From assembly GCA_022577435.1 (NCBI GenBank), contig JAKOON010000007.1:9363926-9427925 (forward strand): a stretch of 64,000 nucleotides of DNA, written 5' to 3'. The stretch is from Embiotoca jacksoni. Lineage: Eukaryota; Chordata; Actinopteri; Embiotocidae. Under the pieces are notes generated by a model. It made no database searches and was not told the origin of the DNA. It worked only from the letters and a program-made list of their open reading frames with translations. The position numbers and the translations under genes are program-made. Positions 1 to 13,500 of the stretch are shown in pieces (the stretch's first letter is position 1; every line of letters begins with the position of its first letter).

Positions 1-2038
1 TCATGAAAATGTGGGGTGTGATAAATCAGGCAATGAGTAGAAAACAAAAGGACAAATCCAGACGATTGACTGAAATGAATAGTTCATTTAATAATCAGAA
101 CAGAAATGCCAAAAAAGCATCTTCATGTGACGATTTTCTGCTTTCCCCTGTTTTGTAGTAGATTCAAATATTTAAAATGTCTTCATGTTTTGGACGATTT
201 GTTAAACAAACAATGTTTCTGAAAAATTACGAGAATTTGTCATTATTTTCTGATTTTACAGAACAAATGAGTAGTTGATCAATTTAGACGGTCATCCACA
301 GATGAAACTAAACTAATTATGAGGAGATAACATCGAAAAATACTTTGTTTTCTTTGTTAACTTACATTTAATTGTAGTGACCTTGAGTTCGTGCTGCAAA
401 CTCGGAGAAAGACAAATGACAGGAAGGTTTTTATTGCTAAGAGGTAGGTGGACTTATTTATTTTAACGGCATCTTGTTTCAAATGATCAAAACAGCCCCC
501 AGCTGTTAAAGTAAGTTACTTTTACTCTCCTGTTTTAAGAATGTGAAACCACTTTCCACTATGCTTTAAGGTTCACGACGGACGTTTCAGATAAAAATCG
601 TCTTTACAAAGAAATAAACATGGTCACATCCTGCATTTACAGTAAATTGTTCCAACTAAATGGTAAAAGCTGTTGCAACACAGTGAGGAGGGATTTCGTC
701 AGGCGGTTATAAAACTACCCGTCTGTTTGTCACACTTTCAGCCTGGTTTTAAAAGCTCAAGGCCATAACAACAAGTCTACAAAAGCCAGGTACGTACTGT
801 ATCGATGCTGACGGGTACAATTTGGAGCTGATTTTTCCCTCAAGCTGCAATTTTCTTAATCGTCGCTTCTTTCTTGCCGTCACAATCAAGTGATTTCGCT
901 CCATCTGAGTGCCCCATTCATTGCAGCTAAACAGGCCTCGAAGGTACATTTCTGTTGATGCATCATTCAAATATCTACAACTTGTTGCACCATGTGACTT
1001 GTTAATCGATCTCATGAGTCATGGCGATCTGTTATTCAGTTATGGACGTGGGATTATTGCGGCTATATTCGGGTGTCGGCAGTGACGTTGATCACTAGCC
1101 TGTCGGTTCTGTATGTTGAAAGGTTTTGCTTCCACTTAAAAGCTTTCCAGCAGAACATAAGCTGCACTAACTGTTTATACTTGGAGTGGACGAGGTAATC
1201 TGAGGTCTATAACCTGGGCTGGCTTTTGTTTGCGTCTGTGAACATTTAAAAGTGCTTATTATCTTCTCAGTGCCCCTGTAAAATGTTCCAGTTTTCTATC
1301 ATATTCCTGGTTTTCAATACACTATAAACTTTGAGATTTAGTGCCTTGTTGCCAGCTTTGGAACATGTGGCTCCCACGTGGCTTTGTGGGAGCTGTGGGT
1401 GGCTGATGTCTTTGTGCCTGTGCACACGTGTTGGTTTCAGGTGAAATATGGGTTCGTAGAATTTGAAATATACACTCAGTTTATCATTTTATCAATCCCA
1501 TTAATGGCACTGTGGGTTAAATGTCAGAAACGCCTCTCTTTATTAAAATCCTCCAAATGACCATAAACCTCGCTAAAACTGCTTCATCAAAAAGTGAACA
1601 TTCAAAAAGTTCATTCGGGTAGGATGACTGTGTGACCGTTGTGTTATTTAGCCAGCAAAGACAGACACAAAGTTGTGACAAAAAAAAATAAAAATAAATG
1701 ATTGGCACACATCAGACCACTGAGGAAGCGCTGGAAGGATGTGCATCCACGCCTCCTTACCCGAGGAAGAAAAACATGTGAAACTATCCGCCAACTTGGG
1801 TACACCTGGGAATCCGATAGCGGCACGGACGTGCGTAAACACGTTGTAAACGGTGACAGGGTGGAAAATGTACACACAAATTCCGCCACACGTGCATGAA
1901 AGTCAAGTGTGTTGACCTTTTTAAACGAATACATGTTTGTTGCTGGCGTGAATGAAGGAGCGCAGAGAGCTTTTGGTGGCTGTGTGAATACGTGTCAGCC
2001 GTGTCTGTCTCTAGTTCAGTTTGTTGGCTTGTGTCAGT

Positions 2039-2039
2039 G

Positions 2040-2067
<28 letters not shown>
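2039..2067. repeat. (CT)n microsatellite
   Basis: Uninterrupted CT dinucleotide run just upstream of the GC-rich patch. A CT-rich run next to a GC box is common near housekeeping and neuronal promoters, but no function can be shown here. Confidence 0.9.
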
Positions 2068-2074
<7 letters not shown>

Positions 2075-2104
2075 AATGGGAGTGAGATCAGTAACATCAC
2101 CGTG

Positions 2105-2180
2105 CCAGCGAGTGGGGGGGTGGGGCGGGGTGGAGAGAGGTTCGGAAATGTAAGAGGGGAGGGGGTTGACGGTTGACGGT
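2105..2180 (+). promoter_or_regulatory. candidate GC-box promoter region of jakmip1
   Basis: The patch is G-rich with a perfect GGGGCGGGG Sp1-type box at 2122-2130 and no TATA box nearby. It is followed by a three-fold near-repeat of GGTTGACGGTTGGCGG type at about 2165-2190. It lies 1.7 kb before the first coding exon, a plausible distance for a TSS with a non-coding exon 1. Low confidence, from composition only. Confidence 0.25.
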
Positions 2181-2500
2181 TGGCGGTTGGCTTCTCCGGT
2201 TGAGGTCTGCATGTTTTTTCTGCTTCGCTCCTCTGCTCTTTCCTCTTGTCTGCTCCTCTCTCATAGGCTTATTCCTCCTTTATCTTTCTCTCGTTCCTCT
2301 TCCCTCCCATCCCCGGTGGTTTCCCGGCATTTGACTGTGTGCCGTGTGAAAATTCATATGAAAGAGAAGAGCTTCCTTGCCCTCCGGCATCAGTGCATTA
2401 CTGTCTCTCAGTCACCCCTCAGCTCAAAGATTGGAGCAGATAGCAAAAATTGCGAGTGCACGTCAGTGTGTTTTTTAAATGTACAGCCTCTATGACAATG

Positions 2501-2505
2501 CAACT

Positions 2506-2530
<25 letters not shown>
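2501..2530. repeat. (GT)n microsatellite
   Basis: Short GT run grading into a CGCG-containing alternating purine-pyrimidine tail. Confidence 0.85.
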
Positions 2531-2541
<11 letters not shown>

Positions 2542-3871
2542 CTCTGTGTTTTGTATCCCCCATGAGACTCCTTCTTCCCATCATCCTTCGCAATGAGAGG
2601 AATAGAGTTTTTGAGAGCACTGGTTGCCTTGGTAACTATTTCTTCCATCTGTGTATGTTGTGCGGTTGTTTGGTAATGTGTGTGCAGGAAAAAGATGGAG
2701 GTGCTTGCGGTCCTAATGCTTCGGCTCCCCCGTCATTGCATTATTTATTTAATAGTCGGCAGGAAGACTGCAAGGTTACTGGGTTACAATTCACTCCTGG
2801 AAGAGATTATAGGAGTCCACTTTCATCCCAGTGAATGCGTGTCATTGTAACAACACATGTACAACAGAATATGCAAAGTAATACTTGCCCTGAGCTACAC
2901 TAATCATGGATTTAAATACTTCTGTATTTGCCTTTGGTTTATGTGGCTTAGTTAGATGGTAACCTTTTCTTTACAGCTTATCCAAAAGCAATAACCGCCA
3001 CATATTTGGATTATTGAATAATCCATTTCTTAAGGGAAAACACCAAACATTCTTCTGCTGCCGACCACTGTTTGCTATGTTCAGTTTCCATCGAAAGCTG
3101 GGAGGTGGAGACGACAGATTACAATTGTATTGCGCGAATGGGTGCAGTAGAGAGATCAAATGACAGTAAGACAGGCTGCTCCTGTCTACATTCAGCTGGT
3201 CAAAAGCGTCGAGATAAAATCCATTAGGTATCTATTTTAAACGGTAATTCATTTCATGACGAGAAGGTGCGAAGGCATAAAGTGATGGAAACGGCAGACA
3301 TCAATGAGGAGGAATGAATATAGCAAAGATTTCTAACTCCAATTCAGGATATTTCTGTGAGACTTTATCGAGAACGCTGTCGTTGTTCAGGGACTCTTCA
3401 TTGACGTGACAAAGGACTGCAGATGAGTCATTAGTTTATTCTGGACAAGAAAAGATTAGGGGATCTCTGGACAGAGGAATGTTAAGAGTCCTCAAACTGA
3501 AAGAGGGTTTTTATCAGTCTACTCAGAGAAAGTAGGGTCCAGTGAGATGCTGGAGGCGAGGGACTGAAACTATGGTGGCCAGACACATTTTCATGCACTG
3601 TGGAGCTTCTAAGTACAGCCCAGGGACTGGAATAGGAGGATGATAAATAGCCTACGTGTTAGAGGGGAAAGGGTGGCAGAGGAGAGTGTAAATGTTAGTC
3701 CCCAAAATACACCGTTTTCCCCTGGCTGTAGTGAGTCATGTGGCTCGGGCCCAGAGTATTGTGCCAAGTAGTTTTGTGTAACCTAGTTTTTTAACACCGA
3801 CTCACCCTTTTTTTCATCTTTTCTTTTTCTCCCTGCTCGTCCGTGTGTGTCTCTCTCTCTCTCTCCAATAG

Positions 3872-4024
3872 AGACGCTCAGTGACCCCTAGCAACAATGT
3901 AGACTTCACAACGGCATGATGGTGATGCAGGGCCGTGCGGGAAGGAGGAGCAGCGACTGACCCTCTCCTCCGTTTCGCCACACCTTGCACTCTATGTCCG
4001 TCCTGATTGGGCGGCTGGAGGGCT
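3872..4024 (+). promoter_or_regulatory. jakmip1 5'UTR with three upstream ORFs
   Basis: This is the non-coding start of the first coding exon, after an acceptor at 3870-3871. Three upstream ATGs precede or overlap the main start. One at 3896 is followed at once by a stop. One at 3916-3960 encodes 14 residues. One at 3994-4101 (35 codons) overlaps both candidate main start codons in another frame. This arrangement would be expected to lower initiation at the main ATG or favour leaky scanning. That effect is inference. Confidence 0.5.
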
Positions 4025-7000
4025 ATGTCATCAACCGCACCCCCATCGGCCCAACTCCACAAGAAGGGAAGGAAGCCGGAGAAATCGGAGGCGATGGCTG
4101 ATTCGGTGCAGGTCACCAACGAGGAACTGAGGAGCAAACTGATGGACGCACAGATCGAGCTGCAGCAGGAGCGTGGGAAGGTGAGGGAGGAAGAAGAGGA
4201 GGGCATGTGGACAAAACGGTTTACCGTGATGGTCGAGACATGGCCCCCCCCACGTATCATTACAACAGAAGAAGTAGAGAGTGGCCAATTTTTAAATCAT
4301 TATTCAGGAGTTCGGTATGCGCGCCGCCACGAAACTGCAACTAATGCTCAAAACAAGCTCACTTATAAAGAATAAGTATCTATAAAAAAAAAAATGCATA
4401 AAAATGATCTACATGCATCAAAATACAATTCACTTGTTTTTGATCATTTAAAGCATCATGATAAAACACAGCTGAGCAGTATTTACATAGCTGTTCCCTC
4501 TTGGGGATTATATCACACCTCACTAGATGCTCATCCATTTTGTTTTAGACCTTCAGGACCTAAAGCACAAACTTGCAAATGAAGTCACCTCTTTGCAGCA
4601 CATAGTCTGAATAAATGGATATACACATCGAGGAGTGCTGATGTAAATAATGATGTCCACTTGACAGGAGTATTCTTATCTATATCAGGGCTGTCATAAT
4701 GCTGACATTTTAGTTGATAATGAATTCTCATCCAAATAATAGCGATGAACAATTTAATTGTCTTTTTCTGTTCATTTGCTAACTTTTTGCTGCAAGTCCA
4801 ACAAATGGCCTCCTTCAACTTACTGAGCTCTCCTCTCCTTTTTCATCCTTTTTGGTGGCATGAATTCTCCACCGATATGCTTTTCAATCGTAGCAGGAAA
4901 ATGGCGGGTTCAAAAGACCACCAGTGAAACCTCAAGCAGTAGAAAACAACCTGAAAACACTAACAGAGATATGACATTTCCAGTCCAGCTGTTTTCAAAC
5001 AAATAAACGCAAACAATTCTAACGCTCAATAATGGCAATCAGGTCGTTATGTAACAACTGCGACATGTCTATCTATAATGTCTTTCTCCCAGGTATGTAA
5101 GCTCCGTGAGCGGCTCCAGGAGCAGCGGCAGGCTCGCGAGCTCGAGCAGCACAAACACGCCGTCGCACTTACCGACCTGCGGGCCAAACTCCATGAAGAG
5201 AAGCTCCGTGAGATCGCAGGTGCCCGGGAGGCCTTTGCGCGTCAGCATGAAGTCGAGCTGGCCCGGGCCATCAAGATCCGGGATACGGAGGTGCAGCGGC
5301 TCCAGGGGCTCGTAAACGCACTGAGAGACGGCGCAGCTGACAAGCTAAAAAATGCTCTTCTCGGAGAGGCTCGGGAAGAGGCCAGGAGAGCTTTTGATGG
5401 GGAAAGAATAAAGCTCCAGCAGGAAGTAGGTTTTAGCGTGTGTACGGGTGGCAGAATGAATTATTGTGTTTTCAAGTTTTAGATTGTGGGAAAATGTGCA
5501 AGTACTTTAGTAACCATGTAAAATGTTAATTGTAATGGGCTTCTTGTAACTAAATTATGGGAATAGTGTTGAGGTCAGCGTCTTTTCTGAGGGCATTATT
5601 TATTGTTAGGATGAAGGCAAATCTTCATGGAAAGTTGACAATGTAAAACCATTATGTGACTTTACATGTGTGCGTGTGTGTCTATGTTCCTTTGTAACTT
5701 TTCTTATGAAAAACAGGAAGCAGGGTGGAAAATCCTGTTGCCAAGCTATTGTTTCACTGTGGCCTTCCTAGACAAACAGGGCATCTACCACGGCAACACT
5801 AGAATGGGATGGAACAAGTGTTTATAAGGACATGAATATCTGTCTTTTAGCTGTTTTTGTTTTGAGTGTTTTAATATTGTCACGCGTGTGCGGTTATTTT
5901 AGATTCAGGAACAGAAAATGGCCAGGAAGCAGGCGGAGGAGACGCTGGCGAATGCTCTTCAAGCAGATAAAGCCAAAGCAGCTGATCTCCGCACGGCCTA
6001 CCAACAGCACCAGGATGAGGTGCATCGCATCAAACGGGACTGCGAGAAAGACATCCGCCGACTGGTGAGACCACGTGAAGCCGGCAAGACGAACACTGCA
6101 GACACTCCATACGTCTTACCTCCTTATTGGATAAAGGCTAACCCATGGAAATAGTCTGAAGATATGTTGATGGCATATTTACTTGTGGCTTCATAATATT
6201 TCCTAGAAGTTGAACAACCGAATCGATTTAAACTTTATTTACCCTGACGTGCCAGCTAACATATCAGAATTTAGAGCATCAACATGCCCAGACTGTCTTA
6301 ATATTTCTCAGTAATTTGAAATATTCATGAATATATAAGCAACAATCATATCCTTAGCTATCACATATTAAGTATTTAACACATAGAAAGTGAGATAATC
6401 CGCCTCACCAAGACCACGTGTGTGTGGTTTGATCAGACACCGCTGGCAAAATGAGCAAAACATTTCCAAACTCATCACATTTGAATTCAAATGTTTTAAA
6501 TCCTGATTGGTGCAAACACACGCAAACATAAATCAGTGGGAATGAAAATATTTGTTTGTTTACGTAGGATTCCATTATCGAGAGGCGGATTGAAAAAAGG
6601 GGGGGGTTTCAGGGCCTTAAAGAATTTGATAGAAAACCAAACAAGTCTTGTTATATGCATCACAATGAGGTAACCTTAATCAAAGTACAAAATATGGAGG
6701 TGTCACTTATGCAAATACAAATCTTATACAGCCTCATGAACCGTGTATTATTATTCCTGTGGTGGGTTAGCTTGTCATATCTAGCAGCTGTTATTTTACA
6801 GTCTGTGTCTGTCCACATTTGAATATCACCAAGAGTCGACCTCTGTTTTCCTGCTGCTGAAGTTCAGTCCCAGTTCAGGGCTTATCTCGTTGATGTAGTA
6901 TGACGGTTAGAAGCTAATTGCTGCAGTATCCGTCTTGACTCCGTCTTGATATCTTCACCATATAGTGCTTATCCACAAAAATGACAGTCCGTATACCTGC

Positions 7001-10000
7001 CACAGTTACTCATTAATGCAGCAGGGTGACAATAATAGGCATTATTGTTGGTAAAGGAATTTTCACGGAGACTTAAAGACTGAAGAATGGCTGATTGATG
7101 AAGAGAAAGCAGTGCAGGAAATACCACTGTTAAAGAAGAAACTATGGAGGGAAGGAGAAATGGAAAGGAGCTGTGTGAATGCAGAGCAAGAACAAAGCTT
7201 CATAAATTGATCAGAGCTGAAGTACAAGAGCTAAAACACCGTTAATCTCCTATCCTGCTGTTGGCCAATCAGAGCAAACAGCTCGTTGGACATTAAGTGT
7301 AAACGATGCGGGAATTACAGTTAAAAGTTGTTGCAAACGTTTTTTATGAGCACATTGCGCTTCATGTACACTGAATATTCACACATTGGTGGTTTAATGG
7401 GGGAAATTATCAGTCTGAATTGAATTTTTGCTGCATAAAAAAAATAAAAAAAAATAATTTATATGTTTTCTGCAAGTTGATCTCAGAAATATCTGCACCT
7501 CATAATATTATTTATTGTGAATATTCTTTAGGACTATTCATCTGGGTTTTGATGGTAAAGCACCTGTCCGATTCCACTGATACCACTTGTTACACCGCCC
7601 ATACCTCTGCTCTTATCTGTCCTTCTTGTAGATGGATGAGTTGAAGGCAAAGGACCGGGTGGTGAGTGCTCTGGAGAGGGAGCTGGGGCTGCAGGCTGGC
7701 TACACCCAGAAGCTTCAACTCCAAAAGGAAGCCCTGGATGAGCAGCTGGGTCACGTACGAGATGCTGAGAGACACAACCACGGCAGCCCCAAAAGAGAGG
7801 TGGTCCCTGGGCTTGGTGAAAACTCAGAGCTGCTCAACAACCAGGTATACGCAGACGCACGCAGGACCAAATGTGTATATCTCAATATGTGCATGAATGC
7901 ATTCATTAAAATTGTAAGGGAAGAAATACACACCTTCAATGTGCTTCAGGCCACAATTACAGACATCAAATAAAAAAGCTCATATTATTTAATGAAAAAA
8001 ATGCAAAATGTCCGGTATTTTGGGAAGGACTTTTGAAGGAGGGGAAAAAGTCTCCAATATAGAAATGGAACAAAATAAATCATTAACATTGCACATGGCC
8101 GTGGAGCTGGCCAGTTTCCTTTATAGTAGGCATCGTATAATAAACGTGGAACAGGTGCATCTCTTTCTTCAACTGATTTTATTGGGAACATTTGAATCAC
8201 TGAGGAATTGCTATACTTGCTGTACCACAAAATGAATGTCAAAGGGATACCTTAAACTGTTGAGTGCACAATTTCTTAACCAAATGTCAAAGACGAACGC
8301 CCGTCATATTTAAAGCGCTTGGTCACCATGTGTGCTGCACGTACACGTTCACGTTTTGAAATGCAAACTCATCCTTCGTCCCGTCACCTCCTCTTTTTCT
8401 ATACATCTCCATTACCTGCCCACCTGCCTGCATGTTTTTCCCTTTTTCAGTTTTTGTCTTCCTCCCCCTCTCCTGTCCCCTCTGCTCAACAGGAGGTGGA
8501 GGAGCGTGACATGAGGAGGTTCCAGCTGAAGATCGCCGAGCTCCACTCGGTCATCAGGAAACTGGAGGACAGAAATGCGCTGCTGGCTGACGAGAGGAAT
8601 GAACTAGTGAGCATCACCCTTTTTTTTTTTTCATATGTGCAATCATTGTAGGCATAAAAAAACAAAACAAACATATTGTTAAACTAATGTGTTTACATAT
8701 ACACAGATAAAAACACAATAAGGAACGTACTGTATGTGTCCATGAAACGTGTGTTAAAATACTTTATTTTGTAAGTTCCTCAGCCCTCCTCTTGCCTCCC
8801 CTGCTCACTAGAAGTCAAGACTTGCGGTTACAGTGTTTCCCCTCCCTGTTTCCTTCCTCTGCTCAGTTGAAACGGGTGCGAGAGGCAGAGAGCCAGATGA
8901 AGCCCATGTTTGAGAAGAATAAGCGGCTGTCCAAGAAGAATGATGACCTCCTGCAAACGCTGCAGCGCATGGAGGAGAAACTCAAGAACCTGAGCCGTGA
9001 CAACGCTGAGATGGTGAGATTTATCACCAGTGTTTTCTCCCTGACTCTCTGTTTCTCACGTCTCTCGTTATTAACTGAGGATAAAATCAAAGTTCAAATA
9101 TTAGTGCGACATAGGAGATGTTTTGGTTTTATTCGGTAGTGGAAGAGGGATTCCGGGTCTCACTGAGGGTTTCATCACACAGGGAATAGGACCTCTACTG
9201 GCTATCTGAGGAAAAGCGTGAAACTTAATTTGACCTCTGTCTCACTCCGTTTCCCTCCATTAGAAGGAAAAAGCTTCCTCCTCTCGGCCGCCCTCGCAGC
9301 AGCAATCCATTCAGCCCCAGCTGAAGCGGCCAAGCTCTCTGACCGACCTGAGTCATGCCCACGAGGAACAGGAAGTGGAGTTCCTCAAGCTGCAGGTTGC
9401 TGAGCAACGTGGCATCATTGACGAGCTCATGCAGGTCAGGCTTTTATTAAAATCACCAGGTTCACATGCCTGTTATATTTTGTCAAGAAATCAGTCACTT
9501 CTATTTGGTTGTAATTTATAACTTGAACATACAATATATAATCTGACAGTAGGATTTTTCCTCTTAGGCCTCGCAGGCCATTGTGAAATTGTTTGTGTAT
9601 AATATAGGATTTTGTATAAATATGATGACAAACTTTGATTTTTCATGTTTGTTCTTTCACTGGATAAAAATGGGCATTCCTACCTGGTTAAATTATATAT
9701 GAACAATTTCTCAATTGATTTTTTCTGAAAATTTATGATATAACAATATACAGTGTATCTCTATTACATGGACAACTATTATCCCAGCATGACAGTACTA
9801 CCCCTCAATTCCCACTTCTCTTTGCCTGTTTGATCCCTCTGGTTCAGGGCAATAAGTTACGTACTTTCAGACAGGTCACTGCTTGTATTTGGTGAAATGT
9901 AGTATTGATTTGAAAAAGTTTTTACAGAAGCTGCAGTTTAGCGGCAAATAATGAATTTATTCATGTTTGCCTGTCTTTCCCCTCCCACACTATTTGCTTT

Positions 10001-10456
10001 GCCTTCCCATGACAGCCCGACTCATCACAAGCTGTTAATTCCCATTACTTAGAGCTTTATTCCTATGATTATATTGTTCTCTGCCAATTACCAGTTCTTC
10101 TCAAATATCAGTACCCTGTGGCTTTCATTCGACCTACATTTTTGTAGAAACAGACTAATTTGGACTCTGCTGCAGTGAAATATCATGTTCTGATGGCAGT
10201 TCATGTTGTGATTGATCTGTGCATGTTATGCCCTCAGTGACATGTCATATCAGATGTGAGGCTGGTTTTGCTGGGGACAAAATTTGCGATGTTTATCTGC
10301 TGTGTATTTGTGTCCAGGAACGTGACCGATTGGTGATAAGCAAAAAGACCAGGAGGAAACCTCTCAAGCTGTCAAAAGTAAGTGGCCATGGCATCTGTTA
10401 ATCCAGTGGTGTGTAAATAAGCAACTGTCCTATCTGTGGTTGATCCAGGAGTACTG

Positions 10457-10537
<81 letters not shown>

Positions 10538-13500
10538 GTTTGTGTTTAATTAGGCTCAGGGGACAATAATGATAGCATCCCTCACAGTTGGAGCATCACG
10601 TTGAGCACACACGCAACTCCTGCATAAACCGTTCCCACAGCTTGTTGAAGATGATTTGTTTTTCCGCTGTTGTTTTTATTTTCTGTGTGGATTTAGTGTT
10701 AATTAATGCATGCGTCTCAAAAACGGCAAACTCTATGCAACGGTTCATGTCTTTGTTTCTGTCCTTCCTTGTGTATGAATATAGAAGACAAAGGGATGGT
10801 ACTATCTAACTGGGTGAGGTGACAGCGTGCCGTGATACTCGTGTGTGCGTTTGAGCATCCATGTTTGGGCTATTACATCAGGGAACATATTACAGTCTCT
10901 GATGTTGCTAGGAGGAGGAGTTGCATGACATATATTCTCTCACTCCTCTCCTGCAGGAACCAGTTTGTTGTCTTGACTAGTTCGACACAGAGCTGGAAAC
11001 AGCGGTTTAGCTTTTTTGGCCTGAAACTGAAAATGTTGTTCTTTTGGGGAATTTAAAACAGAAGCAGAGTCTTCGAGCTGGGAGACAAATCCCAGAAGCT
11101 TTTTTTTCCTTCTAAGGAGTAGTTTAATTGGAACCAGTAACTTTTTTTTGTCAGCTTTTCTATTTTGTGTGGGAGTGTGTTAGAAAGCAATTGTGCTTTT
11201 TGGACGTTACCGAAGGCCTGCAGTCACTGCGTGGACTGGCTGGTATAGTCTAAGATATAATAGACAGATTCTGGGGAGTGTTTTTTTGGTCTGGCAGCAA
11301 CATGACAGAGTACATCCTCCTTATCCTCTACTTCTCTTCCTTCATTTGTCTGTGCGCCCTGGTCTGTCTGTATTTCTCTGGTTGCCAGGAGATGACTTAT
11401 AAACATGATGGTAAGGACGCTGTTGGGTTTAGAAACGTTATTAGCAAGAATGAAGTAAACAAACATAAAGCGATTGGATCTAATTTGCTTGAAAAGAGAT
11501 GGAAATGACAGAAGGACGGTACTTGGGTTTGACAAGTTTTACCGTACAAAAGGAATTAATTTGGGGTATTCTTTTTTTTTTTAGAAGATAACCAGAGCTG
11601 TTGGTTTAGGTGTGGTTATATTAAGTAAAAAAAAATGTCTAATCTGAAATTAGGTCAAATATAATTTTTGATAAGTGTTGATTTTTTTTTTCCAACTGGC
11701 TTCCTAAAGAATAGGAAACATTGTATACTGTATGTTAAGATTTAAAAGGGCTGATTTAACTTGTGCACCCTCCTCTCTGCAGAAGCATGTTGTGGAGACA
11801 TATTTTGGATTTGATGAGGAGTCGATAGACTCTGAGACCTCCTCTCTGACCTCCTATAACACTGACCTCACTGACCGCACGCCTGCCACTCCAGAGGAGG
11901 ATTTGGAAGAGGTACAAAAATTCTTTGTCTACATTGAAAGAAACAATTAGAATACCTAAAAGATGTGCTGAAAGAATGTTGAGATAACTGACTGGAAAGA
12001 AACAAGGTAAAAAGTTAAAAAATAATTCACAGATTTATTATGATGGGATTATGAATCAAGGTTAAGGTTTGTGTTTGACGTCACAGAGTTTTTCCCGTGA
12101 GGAGTCAGAGCTTCGTTTCCGTCAGCTCACCAGAGAGTATCAGGCTCTTCAGCGGGCCTACGCCCTTCTGCAAGAGCAGACCGGAGGATCTCTGGATGCT
12201 GAGAGGGAAGCCAGGGTTTGTATCAGCTTCCTTTCCCAAAAACACTCCCTACTTTGATATAAGAAATAAATAAAACTTCTAAATCCCCAAAATATTTAGA
12301 ATTGACTTTTTTTTGGATAATTTTCTCAGTAGGTTTCTTTATTTGCACCCAAGTTCCTGATGGCTGACCTTCCCTCCCACAGACACGTGAGCAGCTGCAG
12401 GTGGAGCTCAGCAGCAGCCAGGCCAAGATTGTCGACCTGGAGAAGGCCTTGGCCGAGAGGGGGCAGGTAATAAAGACAAGGGACGGGGACAGGAGCTCAC
12501 TGGTCCTGCTCTCACTGGCCCTCCTGCATGTCTGTCTGGCTGCTCTGCTCCTGGGCTGGCGCTATGCTGACCAGGTCTGCCGCATAATCCTGTGATTTCA
12601 ATTCCTGCATGTCTGGGGTCACATCTGGGTGCCTGCATGCTCTGCTTCCCCCTTTGTTCCTACTTTTTTTTGGTGGTGTTTCTCATTGGGTCTTTCTGTG
12701 CTACTGATCACTCAGGGGAGGGGAGGCTTAAACCACTTTGATTCCTGTTAACTGTGACTCGATTAATATACACCAGCTTAATGTTGTAGTATCTTAGTAT
12801 ATTTCCAAATAATGAAATACACAATTTGTATTGATTTTGTCTTGTTTACTTTTCAGAAAAGTCATATAGGTCTGAGCAGTTGGCCATACCTAATGCAGTT
12901 GTTGAAGAAAAGCTGTGGCTTATTTGTCAAAACCAAGTAAATTAAAACTAATTGAGCACCTCAATTATTACCTGTACTAAATATCATGAGGGACACTACA
13001 AATATAATGCTGAGTTCATATCACTACTCCCAGTTTGATTTGTTGTGACATGTTTCTTTGTGTTACTGCATGTTTCCTATTCCACTGTGGCTTGATCCAG
13101 CTCTGTGATTCAGATTTGCTGCTCTGCTGTTTTTCAACTTGGGTTGCCTTCTGTTCCTCGTGTTACTGTGAACTCTGTGATTGCAGCTTTCTTTTTGCCT
13201 CTGTTATCTCAGGAGTGGGCTTTATTTCTCTGAATCAATAAACTTGTGCTACTGCCACTCTGTCCCTGTCTTTTTGTGTCTGTGTTACATTTTGCATGCA
13301 TCATTTGGAATTGGTCACTGAGCAGTAGGTTTTGGGTTGACTGGTTGAGTTGCTGACAGCTTTGTTCATTACATCCTGTCATGGCGAATCCTTTCCTTCC
13401 TCTCATGTTACTGCCAGTATCTTTCCTTGCTGATGTTGTGTTTGGTTGTTATGGCAGGATTCAAAGTGGGTGGAGGAGAAGCAGTACTTGCTCAGGACCA

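Larger units (their letters stand above)
1..3871. other. 5' flank of jakmip1, no coding gene recognised
   Basis: No open frame here resembles a known protein. The composition is ordinary intergenic or 5'-intronic fish DNA. A GC-rich patch at about 2105-2180 contains a GGGGCGGGG box (2122-2130) and follows a CT tract, so it is the best-looking promoter candidate, though this is inference. The stretch ends in a pyrimidine tract and AG (3870-3871) that reads as the acceptor of the first coding exon, so at least one non-coding upstream exon is expected. I could not place it. Confidence 0.5.

Noticed and set aside
1784..2212. 142-codon minus-strand open frame.
   Set aside because: It runs through the CT/GA microsatellite (RERERERE) and shows no recognisable domain.
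4181..4375. Open frame continuing 64 codons past the first jakmip1 coding exon (VREEEEEGMWTKRF...).
   Set aside because: The donor GTGAGG at 4181 is good and exon 2 continues the conserved protein. The extension shows no family resemblance and no poly(A) signal closely follows, so I treat it as chance.
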